Positions 26,293 to 33,455 of a stretch of 64,000 nt of DNA are shown one piece after another (within the stretch, counting starts at the first letter, position 1; every line of letters starts with the position of its first letter). The notes beneath the pieces are model-generated. The model saw nothing but the letters and a program-made list of their open reading frames with translations. It was not told where the DNA came from and ran no database searches. The stretch comes from Clostridia bacterium. Lineage in GTDB: Bacteria; Bacillota; Clostridia; Oscillospirales; CAG-272. Where the stretch lies: contig JAFTVG010000029.1 in assembly GCA_017465885.1 (NCBI GenBank), positions 41,541 through 105,540 on the forward strand, in the 5' to 3' direction. A program made the position numbers and the translations under genes.

Positions 26293-26376
26293 CGATTGTT
26301 GCCTATAATTTAACGATTACCCCTATAAATCAACGATTATGGTTGTAATTTAACGATTGCTTGTCTGTTAACGATT
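26291..26376. repeat. Five AACGATT boxes at about 20-nt spacing
   Basis: The 7-mer AACGATT starts at 26291, 26312, 26332, 26352 and 26370, each within a longer (T/C)AACGATT context, spaced 21, 20, 20 and 18 nt, about two helical turns, immediately upstream of the 25730 gene promoter. Confidence 0.8.
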
Positions 26377-26449
26377 TGAAACAGGATTAAACAGCCAATT
26401 GGAGGATGTCTTTCCCGAAAAGTTCTCGAAATAGTGGATTTAAGCATAA

Positions 26450-26487
26450 TATAACCGTCATTCTGTTGTATCAGAATGACGGTTATT
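26450..26487 (-). terminator. Terminator of tRNA-Ser
   Basis: AATAACCGTCATTCTG / CAGAATGACGGTTATT hairpin directly downstream of the tRNA. Confidence 0.85.
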
Positions 26488-26490
26488 CTT

Positions 26491-26578
26491 TGGCGGAGGG
26501 TGTGGGATTCGAACCCACGTGGGCAGGGCCCAAACGGTTTTCAAGACCGCCTCGTTATGACCGCTTCGATAACCCTCC
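26491..26578 (-). tRNA. tRNA-Ser (TGA)
   Basis: 88 nt with encoded CCA. Acceptor GGAGGGT / ACCCTCC, discriminator G, anticodon loop CTTGAAA giving TGA, a long variable arm (GGGCCCTGCCCAC region) and T loop GTTCGAAT. The long variable arm confirms serine. Confidence 0.96.
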
Positions 26579-26616
26579 GTAAATATGATGCACATTTGTG
26601 CATCATATTTACGGAG
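26575..26616. repeat. Perfect 20-bp inverted repeat overlapping the tRNA-Ser 5' end
   Basis: Arms 26575-26594 and 26597-26616 are exact reverse complements around a TT centre; the left arm ends inside the first bases of the tRNA (GGAG). Confidence 0.85.
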
Positions 26617-26964
26617 TCTCAAGAGAAGAGGCTTGACGAGTCCTGCTCGTCGAATTCGCTTGACGCACCCACCCGAAGATCGACAAGCTCGCCCTTCAGT
26701 CGTAGGGTGCGGGGTTTTCGCCGTAGGCAAAATAACCCGTCCGTGATGCAAACTGTGCAATTCATACTCTTTAGATAATATCATATTTTGCTCGTTTTGT
26801 CAAGACGTAAGTGAAAATTCCCAAACAAAAAGAAGAATGAGTGAGGAGCGGGGGTACAAAACCAAAAGAAATACTTTACATCAAGGTGGATTTGTGATAT
26901 AATGTTTACCAAAGAATTTGCGTGCGCGCACCGCAAGGGCGCATCTGAAGAGGAGGGAGCAAGG
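26617..26964. other. Intergenic region, no gene seen
   Basis: About 350 nt upstream of the GNAT gene. It holds direct repeats GCTTGACG (26632, 26660), a small GACGAG/CTCGTC palindrome and, on the minus strand, must include the tRNA-Ser promoter, whose boxes I cannot fix. A TTTACA...TATAAT pair near 26876-26904 is a plausible plus-strand promoter for the GNAT gene. Confidence 0.4.
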
Positions 26965-27603
26965 ATGATCGAGGATTTCAAGGATGTTTTTAAAAATCCG
27001 CCTGCCATCGAGACCGATCGCTTGTTGTTTCGTCCCATGCAGATCCGCGATGCCGAGGATATGTTTGAGTATTCCTCTAAGCAGACGGTTACACGCTATC
27101 TTCTGTGGTCTCCCCACGAGAGCGTGGAGTATACCAGGCGCTATCTTGCATTCGTTAAAAAGCAGTACAGTCAGGGTCTGTTTTACGATTGGGCTGTCGT
27201 TGTGAAGGATACGGGCAAAATGATCGGCACGGGCGGCTTTACCACCATCGACGGGCGCCATCAGTCGGCAGAGATCGGCTACGTTTTAAACGACGATTAC
27301 TGGGGCAAGGGCTATGGCAGTGAGATCGCAAGGGAGCTTTTGTGCTTCGGCTTCAATTATTTGGGTGTAAACCGCATTCAGGCGCGCTATATGGTGGGCA
27401 ACGAGGCAAGCCGCCGTGTAATGGAGAAAAACGGAATGCAGTTTGAGGGTGTGGCGAGAAATCTGATGTACGTGAAGGGCTCTTTTCGCGATATCGGATG
27501 CTGTGCCATTCTGAAGGAGGACTATTTTGAAAAATACGGAAAGAAGGAGTACCGTCTTGACTACTTCAAGGCCGATACTCATTGGTATGACCGGTTGTGG
27601 TAA
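26965..27603 (+). CDS. GNAT family N-acetyltransferase (RimJ/RimL type)
   Basis: 212 residues from the ATG at 26965, which follows GGAGGGAGCAAGG. An acetyltransf_3-type domain transfers acetyl groups from acetyl-CoA to an amine: ETDRLLFRPMQIRDAEDMF at the N terminus, the acetyl-CoA loop YWGKGYGSEIARELL, and NEASRRVMEKNGMQ near the end. Substrate unknown; RimJ/RimL relatives act on ribosomal protein N termini or small molecules. The 3' end overlaps the shikimate kinase gene by 77 nt in another frame. Confidence 0.88.
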   Translation: MIEDFKDVFKNPPAIETDRLLFRPMQIRDAEDMFEYSSKQTVTRYLLWSPHESVEYTRRYLAFVKKQYSQGLFYDWAVVVKDTGKMIGTGGFTTIDGRHQSAEIGYVLNDDYWGKGYGSEIARELLCFGFNYLGVNRIQARYMVGNEASRRVMEKNGMQFEGVARNLMYVKGSFRDIGCCAILKEDYFEKYGKKEYRLDYFKADTHWYDRLW

Positions 27604-28057
27604 GAGTACCGTAGGCAAGGAGCTTGCAAGGCTTGCGGGATTTTCCTTCGTGGATCTTGACGAGATGCTCGTGAAGGGAGAAGGGAAGACGCCCCGTGAG
27701 ATCTTTGACGAACAAGGAGAGGACTATTTCAGAAAGATTGAGCACGGCTATCTTTTAAAGGCCCTTGAAATGGAAAATGCGGTCATTTCCTGTGGCGGAG
27801 GCGTTGTTTTGCTGGAGGAAAACCGAAAAGCCCTTGCAGGGCAGGAGGTCATTTGGATCGTCCGATCGGTGGACGCCGTTTTACAGCACAAGGGGGTGCT
27901 TTCCCGTCCTCCCGTAAACGGTGATCCCGAAAACTACAGAAGGCTCTACAGAGCCCGCCGCCGTCTTTACGCAACCTGTGCCAAAACGGTGATCGGAAAT
28001 GTGGATTCTTGGCAATGCGCTGCTGATCTTGCAAGGATGTACGGCTACGTAAAATAA
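27527..28057 (+). CDS. aroK: Shikimate kinase
   Basis: ATP-dependent phosphorylation of shikimate at the 3-hydroxyl. 176 residues with the P-loop IGMTGCGKSTVGKELA, the shikimate-binding FVDLDEM, the GGGVV block (SCGGGVVLLEEN) and the lid arginine in LSRPPVNG. The TTG at 27527 is preceded by GGAGG and gives an N terminus of about 17 extra residues; it lies inside the GNAT gene, so the two are tightly coupled. With the DAHP synthase gene it supports an intact shikimate pathway. Confidence 0.92.
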   Translation: MKNTERRSTVLTTSRPILIGMTGCGKSTVGKELARLAGFSFVDLDEMLVKGEGKTPREIFDEQGEDYFRKIEHGYLLKALEMENAVISCGGGVVLLEENRKALAGQEVIWIVRSVDAVLQHKGVLSRPPVNGDPENYRRLYRARRRLYATCAKTVIGNVDSWQCAADLARMYGYVK

Positions 28058-28075
28058 AGAAAAGAAGGTGTGGCA

Positions 28076-29455
28076 TTGAAATATATCAGCTTTGACGCCA
28101 TCAAAAAGAAAAAGGCGGTCTCTGCCGAGAGCATTTTGCTGTTCGGCTTTCTGATCATCATTTTCGCGGGAAGCATTTTGCTGTTTTTGCCCTTTGCAAA
28201 CAACTTTCCCTCAATGCACCCCAAATACTACCTTGACTGTCTGTTTACTGCTGTCAGCTGTGTGTGCGTTACGGGGCTTTCCACGATCACACCTGCCTTG
28301 GACTTTACTCCCTTCGGGCAGGCGGTGATGCTGCTGCTCATTCAGGTGGGCGGACTGGGGTTTATGACCATTGCGGTGTTGCTTTCAAGGATCATCCGTC
28401 GAAAGATCACCCCCAAAGAGCAGCTCATCGCCGCTCAGGCGTACGGTCTTTCTTCAAATGAGAATGTGCGCGGTCTGATCACGAGGATCGTTTTAAGGAC
28501 GCTTGCCATAGAGGGCGTCGGGGCACTTCTTCTGATGACCCGTATGTGGGTCTATGCTGAAAGCATCGGTCAGGCGGTGTGGATGAGCGTCTTTCACTCG
28601 GTTTCCGCCTTTTGTAATGCGGGCTTTGATCTCTTTACCTTTGAAAACGGGTCGCTTACCGGCATCTTCGACGATTATCTCGTGCTGTCGGTGCTGATGC
28701 TGCTTATCATCGTGGGTGGTATCGGTTTTGTGATCTGGGATGATCTGGTCGGCTATTTTAAGGGCAGACGGCAAAAGCTGTCGGTCTATTCCAAATTCAT
28801 TCTGATCGCATCGGGCATCCTGATCCTTACGGGTGCGCTCTTGACCTTGATCTTGGAGTGGAATAACCCTCAAACCCTTGGAAAAATGAACATTCTTGAG
28901 AAGTGCTTCAACGCTCTTTTTCATTCGGTGACCCTCAGAACAGCGGGCTTTGCGTCGGTTCCAAACGTTTCTTTGAACGATTCCACCAAGCTGATGTCCT
29001 GCATCTATATGTTCATCGGCGGAGCATCGGGCTCCACGGCAGGCGGTATCAAGGTAGGAACGGTGGGTATTATTCTCTTTTCGGTCTTTGCCAGCGCCGT
29101 TGGCAAAAAAACGCTGGTCATCGGCAAAAGAACGATCAGCTGGCAGGTGGTGCAGAGAGCAACAGCACTCTTCTTTATCGGTGTTTTCATCGTTCTTGCC
29201 TTTACGGGGCTCATCAGTCTGATAGAAAACAAACCCGTGGTAGATCTGCTTTACGAGGTGGTCTCGGCCTTTGCTACGGTGGGGCTGTCCGCAGGTCTTA
29301 CCCCGAGCCTTTCGGTGGTGACCAAGATCCTTGTGATGCTGCTGATGTATTTCGGCAGGGTAGGTGTATTGACCATTACCACCTCTCTTGCGGGCAACGG
29401 TGCCGTGAAGGAAAGCGGCATCCGCTATCCCGAAACCAGCTTTTATATAGGATAA
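28076..29455 (+). CDS. ktrB: Potassium uptake transporter subunit KtrB (TrkH family)
   Basis: 459 residues with four repeated M1-P-M2 units. The four selectivity-filter loops are visible: CVCVTGLS, AFCNAGFD, TLRTAGFA and AFATVGLS, each with the key glycine. Acts as a membrane potassium (often sodium-coupled) channel-like transporter with cytosolic KtrA. TTG at 28076 sits seven nt after AGAAGG, better spaced than the GTG at 28070. ktrA follows after 41 nt. Confidence 0.95.
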   Translation: MKYISFDAIKKKKAVSAESILLFGFLIIIFAGSILLFLPFANNFPSMHPKYYLDCLFTAVSCVCVTGLSTITPALDFTPFGQAVMLLLIQVGGLGFMTIAVLLSRIIRRKITPKEQLIAAQAYGLSSNENVRGLITRIVLRTLAIEGVGALLLMTRMWVYAESIGQAVWMSVFHSVSAFCNAGFDLFTFENGSLTGIFDDYLVLSVLMLLIIVGGIGFVIWDDLVGYFKGRRQKLSVYSKFILIASGILILTGALLTLILEWNNPQTLGKMNILEKCFNALFHSVTLRTAGFASVPNVSLNDSTKLMSCIYMFIGGASGSTAGGIKVGTVGIILFSVFASAVGKKTLVIGKRTISWQVVQRATALFFIGVFIVLAFTGLISLIENKPVVDLLYEVVSAFATVGLSAGLTPSLSVVTKILVMLLMYFGRVGVLTITTSLAGNGAVKESGIRYPETSFYIG

Positions 29456-29496
29456 CCTGCATACATACAAACATATTAAATTGGAGAATGTGAAAG

Positions 29497-30153
29497 ATGA
29501 AAAGCTTTTGTATTATAGGTCTTGGCAAATTTGGACAGACCTTGGCTGTGGCTCTTTTAAGAAACGGTCATCAAGTGATGATCATGGATGAATACGAGGA
29601 AGCGGTGAATACTCTTGCCGACTACGCCACCAACGCCGTTATCGGCGATCCCACCAACGAGCAGACCCTGCGCGCCTCGGGTGCGGCAGAATACGACTGT
29701 ACGGTGATCGCCCTTTCAAACGATATCAATAAAAGCCTGCTTATCACCATGCTTTTGAAGGATATGGGAGCGCCTTACGTGGTAGCAAGAGCCAATTCCG
29801 ATCTTGATAGACGGGTGCTTGAAAAGGTGGGCGCCGATCGCATCGTCTTTCCCGAGCAGGAAATGGGCGAAAAGCTGGCAAGTATGCTGGAATCCAACAA
29901 TATTCTGGAGCGTATTCAATTTTCAAACGAGTATTCCATCGTGGAAATTCCTATGCCTGCAGAGTGGGTTGGTAAAAACCTTATTGAGCTGTCGGTACGT
30001 GCAAATTACGGGGTGAACGTGATCGCCATCACCAATGAAAAGGATAAAATGAATATCTCCCCCAACCCCAAGGAGCCGCTGAAGGCGGGACATTCCATCA
30101 CGGTGATTGGTGAAAACAAAAAAATTGACCGTTTGGTCAGCAAGAATTCATAA
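29497..30153 (+). CDS. ktrA: Potassium uptake regulatory subunit KtrA (TrkA/RCK)
   Basis: 218 residues. An RCK_N Rossmann domain opens with IIGLGKFGQTLAVALL (GxGxxG variant) and continues with VIGDPTNEQTL; an RCK_C domain occupies about residues 140-215. Binds ATP/ADP or NAD(H) and gates KtrB from the cytosolic side. The gene directly follows ktrB, consistent with an operon encoding a complete Ktr system. Confidence 0.95.
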   Translation: MKSFCIIGLGKFGQTLAVALLRNGHQVMIMDEYEEAVNTLADYATNAVIGDPTNEQTLRASGAAEYDCTVIALSNDINKSLLITMLLKDMGAPYVVARANSDLDRRVLEKVGADRIVFPEQEMGEKLASMLESNNILERIQFSNEYSIVEIPMPAEWVGKNLIELSVRANYGVNVIAITNEKDKMNISPNPKEPLKAGHSITVIGENKKIDRLVSKNS

Positions 30154-30160
30154 ATACCCC

Positions 30161-30189
30161 TTGCAAAAGCAGAAAAAATGCGGTATAAT
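30161..30189 (+). promoter_or_regulatory. Promoter of yajC
   Basis: TTGCAA (30161-30166), 17 nt, TATAAT (30184-30189). Confidence 0.8.
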
Positions 30190-30241
30190 AATGGGGATAG
30201 GCAATTGCCAAAAGAATAATGGACCATTGGAGGTATATAAA

Positions 30242-30535
30242 ATGGGCGGCGGAATGGATTTAATAATGACGCTTGTAATGCTGGTAGGTGTGGTGGTAGT
30301 ATTCTACTTCTTCATGTACCGTCCTCAGAAAAAGCAGGAGAAGCAGGCTGCTGAGATGATGAACAATCTGGCGATCGGCGACGAAATCACCACCATCGGA
30401 GGCATCATCGGCAGAGTGGTACGTATCAAGGACGATACCTGCGTGATCGAAACCAGCAAGGATGGCACCAAGATCCGCATCCTCAAGTCTGCGATCAAGT
30501 CTGTGGACGTAAAGGCAGAGGACGCACAGCAGTAA
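30242..30535 (+). CDS. yajC: Preprotein translocase subunit YajC
   Basis: 97 residues from the ATG at 30242 after GGAGG. One N-terminal membrane helix (DLIMTLVMLVGVVVVFYFFM), the family signature RPQKKQEK, and a cytosolic domain with IGDEITTIGGIIGRV. Accessory to SecDF-type export. It precedes a TIGR04086 gene, a frequent clostridial pairing. Confidence 0.95.
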   Translation: MGGGMDLIMTLVMLVGVVVVFYFFMYRPQKKQEKQAAEMMNNLAIGDEITTIGGIIGRVVRIKDDTCVIETSKDGTKIRILKSAIKSVDVKAEDAQQ

Positions 30536-30603
30536 TCAAAAAGGAATAAGCTTTCGCACTGCCGCATACACTGTATCAGATCGATACATAAGGCGGTGGC
30601 GGT

Positions 30604-31017
30604 ATGAAACTATTGAAATGCGCCGTTTTGCCCGCGTTTGCGGGCTTTGCAACGGCGCTCCTTTTTTTGCTTGCAGGCAGCTTGGCTTTGGCAAAAACGA
30701 TGGATCCCTCGGCGGCAATGCGGATCTTACCGTTCGTTGCCTGCATTCTTGGCGCGTCTTTGTGCGGTGTGCTTTCGGTATTGCTTGACGGAGAAGAACG
30801 AATCGGAAGAAGCGTATTGGCGGGAGCGATGCTTTTGGTGCTTCAGCTGATCTGCTCACTTGCCCCGGGCGGCGCAAAGGGGATCATTTTGCCGATCGCA
30901 ATGGGGGCAGGAGAGCTTGCAATTTGTGTTGCCATTTCGTTTTTATTCAAGAAAACGAGAAAAAAAGGAAGGAAAAGAGGGCGCAAAACTGTAAAAAGAA
31001 GATCTCATCAGTATTAA
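30604..31017 (+). CDS. TIGR04086 family membrane protein
   Basis: 137 residues, four hydrophobic helices and a highly basic C-terminal tail (KKTRKKGRKRGRKTVKRR). Matches the size, topology and yajC-neighbour context of the TIGR04086 family found in Clostridia; function unknown. ATG preceded by GGCGGTGGCGGT, a weak ribosome binding site. Confidence 0.75.
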   Translation: MKLLKCAVLPAFAGFATALLFLLAGSLALAKTMDPSAAMRILPFVACILGASLCGVLSVLLDGEERIGRSVLAGAMLLVLQLICSLAPGGAKGIILPIAMGAGELAICVAISFLFKKTRKKGRKRGRKTVKRRSHQY

Positions 31018-31137
31018 CTGCTTAAAATCGGAAGAGCAGGAATTCATTTTTTTGAAAGAGCGGGGAATGAATCGCACCATTGCGGGCATTCTTATTTATG
31101 AAGAGCGATCTTCAAAAATAAGAAGGAGACGTCAAAA

Positions 31138-31317
31138 ATGAAGGTTTCTGCAATGGGTGCCGTTGGAATGGTCGCAGGCGTAATGCTGGGCACTGCGGCA
31201 GGGTATGCATTAAAGAGTATGATGCCCCAAAAGACCAAGAGCGCGGGTAGCATGGTTTCTTCCGCGCTGGGAACGATGGGTGAGATGTTTACCGGTCTTT
31301 CCAAGCATATGGGCTGA
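31138..31317 (+). CDS. Small Gly/Met-rich membrane-anchored protein (YtxH-like)
   Basis: 59 residues; ATG at 31138 follows AAGGAG. The N terminus MKVSAMGAVGMVAGVMLGTA is a glycine-rich membrane helix, followed by a short Met/Ser/Lys tail. Layout resembles YtxH-type envelope proteins, which also have a Gly-rich N-terminal helix, but the match is only general. Ends just before a terminator. Confidence 0.65.
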   Translation: MKVSAMGAVGMVAGVMLGTAAGYALKSMMPQKTKSAGSMVSSALGTMGEMFTGLSKHMG

Positions 31318-31343
31318 GTACCAACGGCTTTTCCGGATAAACG

Positions 31344-31379
31344 AAGAGAGGGGATGATAAAATCTCCTCTCTTTTTTTA
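31344..31379 (+). terminator. Terminator after the 31138 gene
   Basis: AGAGAGGgGAT / ATCtCCTCTCT hairpin then TTTTTT. Confidence 0.85.
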
Positions 31380-31386
31380 AAAGCTC

Positions 31387-31415
31387 TTGACAAGTGAACG
31401 ATCGTTTGCTATACT
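31387..31415 (+). promoter_or_regulatory. Promoter of the TetR gene
   Basis: TTGACA (31387-31392), 17 nt, TATACT (31410-31415). The spacer holds GTGAACGATCGTTTGC, itself a dyad. Confidence 0.88.
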
Positions 31416-31419
31416 ATAT

Positions 31420-31447
31420 CAGGTGGTAAACGACCGTTCACCACCTG
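31420..31447. promoter_or_regulatory. Operator of the TetR regulator
   Basis: 28-bp inverted repeat with outer arms CAGGTGGT / ACCACCTG and inner AACG / CGTT, spanning the start of transcription. The inner AAACGACCGTTC resembles the dyad in the promoter spacer. Confidence 0.8.
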
Positions 31448-31468
31448 ATATTTTGTGTGAGGTGTGAA

Positions 31469-32056
31469 ATGACACAGCAGATTGGAAATACGAAGGAGCA
31501 GATCCTGTTTGCCGCTCTTCAGGTCTTTGCAGAAAAGGGCTACGAGGCAAGCTCGGTAGCGGATATAGCGGGGAAGCTGGGCTTTGGAAAGAGTGCTCTT
31601 TATAAGCATTATAAGAACAAAAGAGATATTTTGGATAGCATCCTTTTAAGGATGGAAGAAGGTGACCGTGCCTTTAAGGAAGAGAATCCTTACAAGCGCG
31701 AAGAGGGTCAGGTAGATTTTAAGGCGTTGGAAAGCTACGTTTTTGCCCACTTTTGCAGATGGACCGAGGACGAGTTTTGTGCTTGTTTTCGCAAGCTTTT
31801 GACCTTAGAGCAGTTTTCAAGTGACGAAATGGCAAGGCTCTACAGACACTATCTTACCGAAGGACCGGTTTTTGAGCTGACCGACGTTTTTTCTTCCTTC
31901 GGAGGTAGCAAGGCGGCGGCAATGGGCATGGCGATGTATCTCTATTCTCCTCTTTATCTCTATTACAGTATGTACGACAGCGCTGACGAAAAGCGCATCG
32001 TGGTGGGTGCGGCAAAGGCACACGTGCACCGTTTTATGACTCAGCTTCAGGTTTGA
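31469..32056 (+). CDS. TetR/AcrR family transcriptional regulator
   Basis: 195 residues from the ATG at 31469. The N-terminal helix-turn-helix reads VADIAGKLGFGKSALYKHYKNK, the standard TetR fold; the C-terminal ligand-binding domain is unassigned. Two operator-like dyads in its own promoter indicate autorepression. A related dyad is found upstream of the 7296 lipoprotein gene. No neighbouring efflux gene is present, so the inducer is unknown. Confidence 0.9.
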   Translation: MTQQIGNTKEQILFAALQVFAEKGYEASSVADIAGKLGFGKSALYKHYKNKRDILDSILLRMEEGDRAFKEENPYKREEGQVDFKALESYVFAHFCRWTEDEFCACFRKLLTLEQFSSDEMARLYRHYLTEGPVFELTDVFSSFGGSKAAAMGMAMYLYSPLYLYYSMYDSADEKRIVVGAAKAHVHRFMTQLQV

Positions 32057-32080
32057 GTTGTTCTATGTGGAACAAAATGG

Positions 32081-32112
32081 AAAATCCCAAGAGAACTCTT
32101 GGGATTTTTTGA
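32081..32112. terminator. Bidirectional terminator
   Basis: AAAATCCCAAGAG-aact-CTTGGGATTTTTT between the convergent TetR and XRE genes. Confidence 0.88.
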
Positions 32113-32118
32113 TGCAGA

Positions 32119-33303
32119 TCAATGCTCATCCTGTTCTTTGATGAAGGACTTCATCCGCTCAAGACACCGTTGATAGCGGGGCTCGGTGCGGATCTTTTCA
32201 AACCAGATCCAGCCATCCTTGGGGTCAAGGGGCAGGATATCGTAATGCGACCAGTAGACCTGATAAAAGGAGGGGCTGTTTTCAGCAGAGCGAATGATTC
32301 GTGCGCTGTGTGCCACGTTAAAGCGGGGTCCTGCCTCGGGACCGCAAAGCATAGAGGAGGAGAGCACGCCTTCAAAACGGTCAAGTGCGGAACAGCGGTA
32401 AGTGAGCCTTGAGCCGTCGGGCAAGCGCCAGAAGCCTTCGTAAAGGTCCGTTAGATCTTCAAGAGCAAGAAGTGCTTGCTCCTTTTGCCCTGCCTCTGCA
32501 AGCTGGCAGGAGAGGCGCAGACCGCTTTGGATCCGTTCTCCAAACCATAGATCGGGGATCTTGTCCCCCGAAATGGGATTGCCGTATCCTTCGGTTCCCG
32601 AAAGCAGGTCCACCAATGCAAGACGTGTTTTTGACGCCTGAAGGCTATAATCGACGTTCAACTCCTTGGGATAGTTTTTTACAAGGCGGGGAAGCAGGAG
32701 ATGAAAAATGCCGGTGTGTAGATTTTGTTGCTTCTGCTCCTCAAATTTATCCCATTCCTTGCGATAATGGTAGCGCTCCTCTAAACGAAGCTCACGACTG
32801 AGGTTGAAGCTGGCGGTGTATTTATCAAGAAAGGACGGCAGCCGCCCCTCCTCCTCGGCGTTGATGAGCAGTCCGATCGCAGATTCTCTGTAGTATTCGG
32901 TTGTGCTGATCTCCAGCAGTTTTTCGGTCAAGCGGCGTTGTTCATCAAGATCTTTGCTGTGGTAGCATAACTTCCATAAGAGCGTTTCGTCAAGAGGGTA
33001 TTCTCTGTGAAGCTTTTTGAGGAGAAGAAGGATTTCTTCGTCGTCCACAAGGGCGTTTAGCTGATCGTAGCACTCCTGGGGAGCCTGACGGAGCTTTTCC
33101 TTTTCTACTCCGAGAAGTCTTTCCATACTTACGCCGAATAGCTCTGCCATCACGGGGAGCAGTTCGATGTCGGGATAGGTCGCGCCCGTTTCCCAACGGC
33201 TGACCGATTGAAAGGTCACACCAAGGAGCTCGGCAAGCTGCTCTTGGGTCAGATCTTTTTCTCTGCGCAGCTTGCGCAGGTTTTCTCCGATATTCAGTTT
33301 CAT
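32119..33303 (-). CDS. XRE family regulator with long helical C-terminal domain
   Basis: 394 residues from the ATG at 33303 (after GGGGAGG). An N-terminal HTH_3 domain (LRREKDLTQEQLAELLGV then TFQSVSRWETG) is followed by about 320 residues of mostly helical sequence with TPR-like spacing but no clear motif. Probably senses a signal through the C-terminal part. One of six XRE genes between 32 and 55 kb; similar in plan to the gene at 35951. Confidence 0.8.
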   Translation of the reverse strand: MKLNIGENLRKLRREKDLTQEQLAELLGVTFQSVSRWETGATYPDIELLPVMAELFGVSMERLLGVEKEKLRQAPQECYDQLNALVDDEEILLLLKKLHREYPLDETLLWKLCYHSKDLDEQRRLTEKLLEISTTEYYRESAIGLLINAEEEGRLPSFLDKYTASFNLSRELRLEERYHYRKEWDKFEEQKQQNLHTGIFHLLLPRLVKNYPKELNVDYSLQASKTRLALVDLLSGTEGYGNPISGDKIPDLWFGERIQSGLRLSCQLAEAGQKEQALLALEDLTDLYEGFWRLPDGSRLTYRCSALDRFEGVLSSSMLCGPEAGPRFNVAHSARIIRSAENSPSFYQVYWSHYDILPLDPKDGWIWFEKIRTEPRYQRCLERMKSFIKEQDEH

Positions 33304-33407
33304 TGTCTTCCTCCCCATTTTAGATTTATAAGACTATTATACTGATTTTTCTGCCTTTGTAAATAGCGGATTTCGAGAGAACGGCAGCAAAAATTCTCGT
33401 TTTGATT

Positions 33408-33455
33408 GAAAAAAGAGAAGCGAAGCGGTCTTTTTGACCGTTTCGCATCCTTCTT
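33408..33455 (-). terminator. Terminator of the glycosidase-like gene
   Basis: GCGAAgCGGTC-ttttt-GACCGtTTCGC hairpin directly after the stop codon. Confidence 0.7.
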
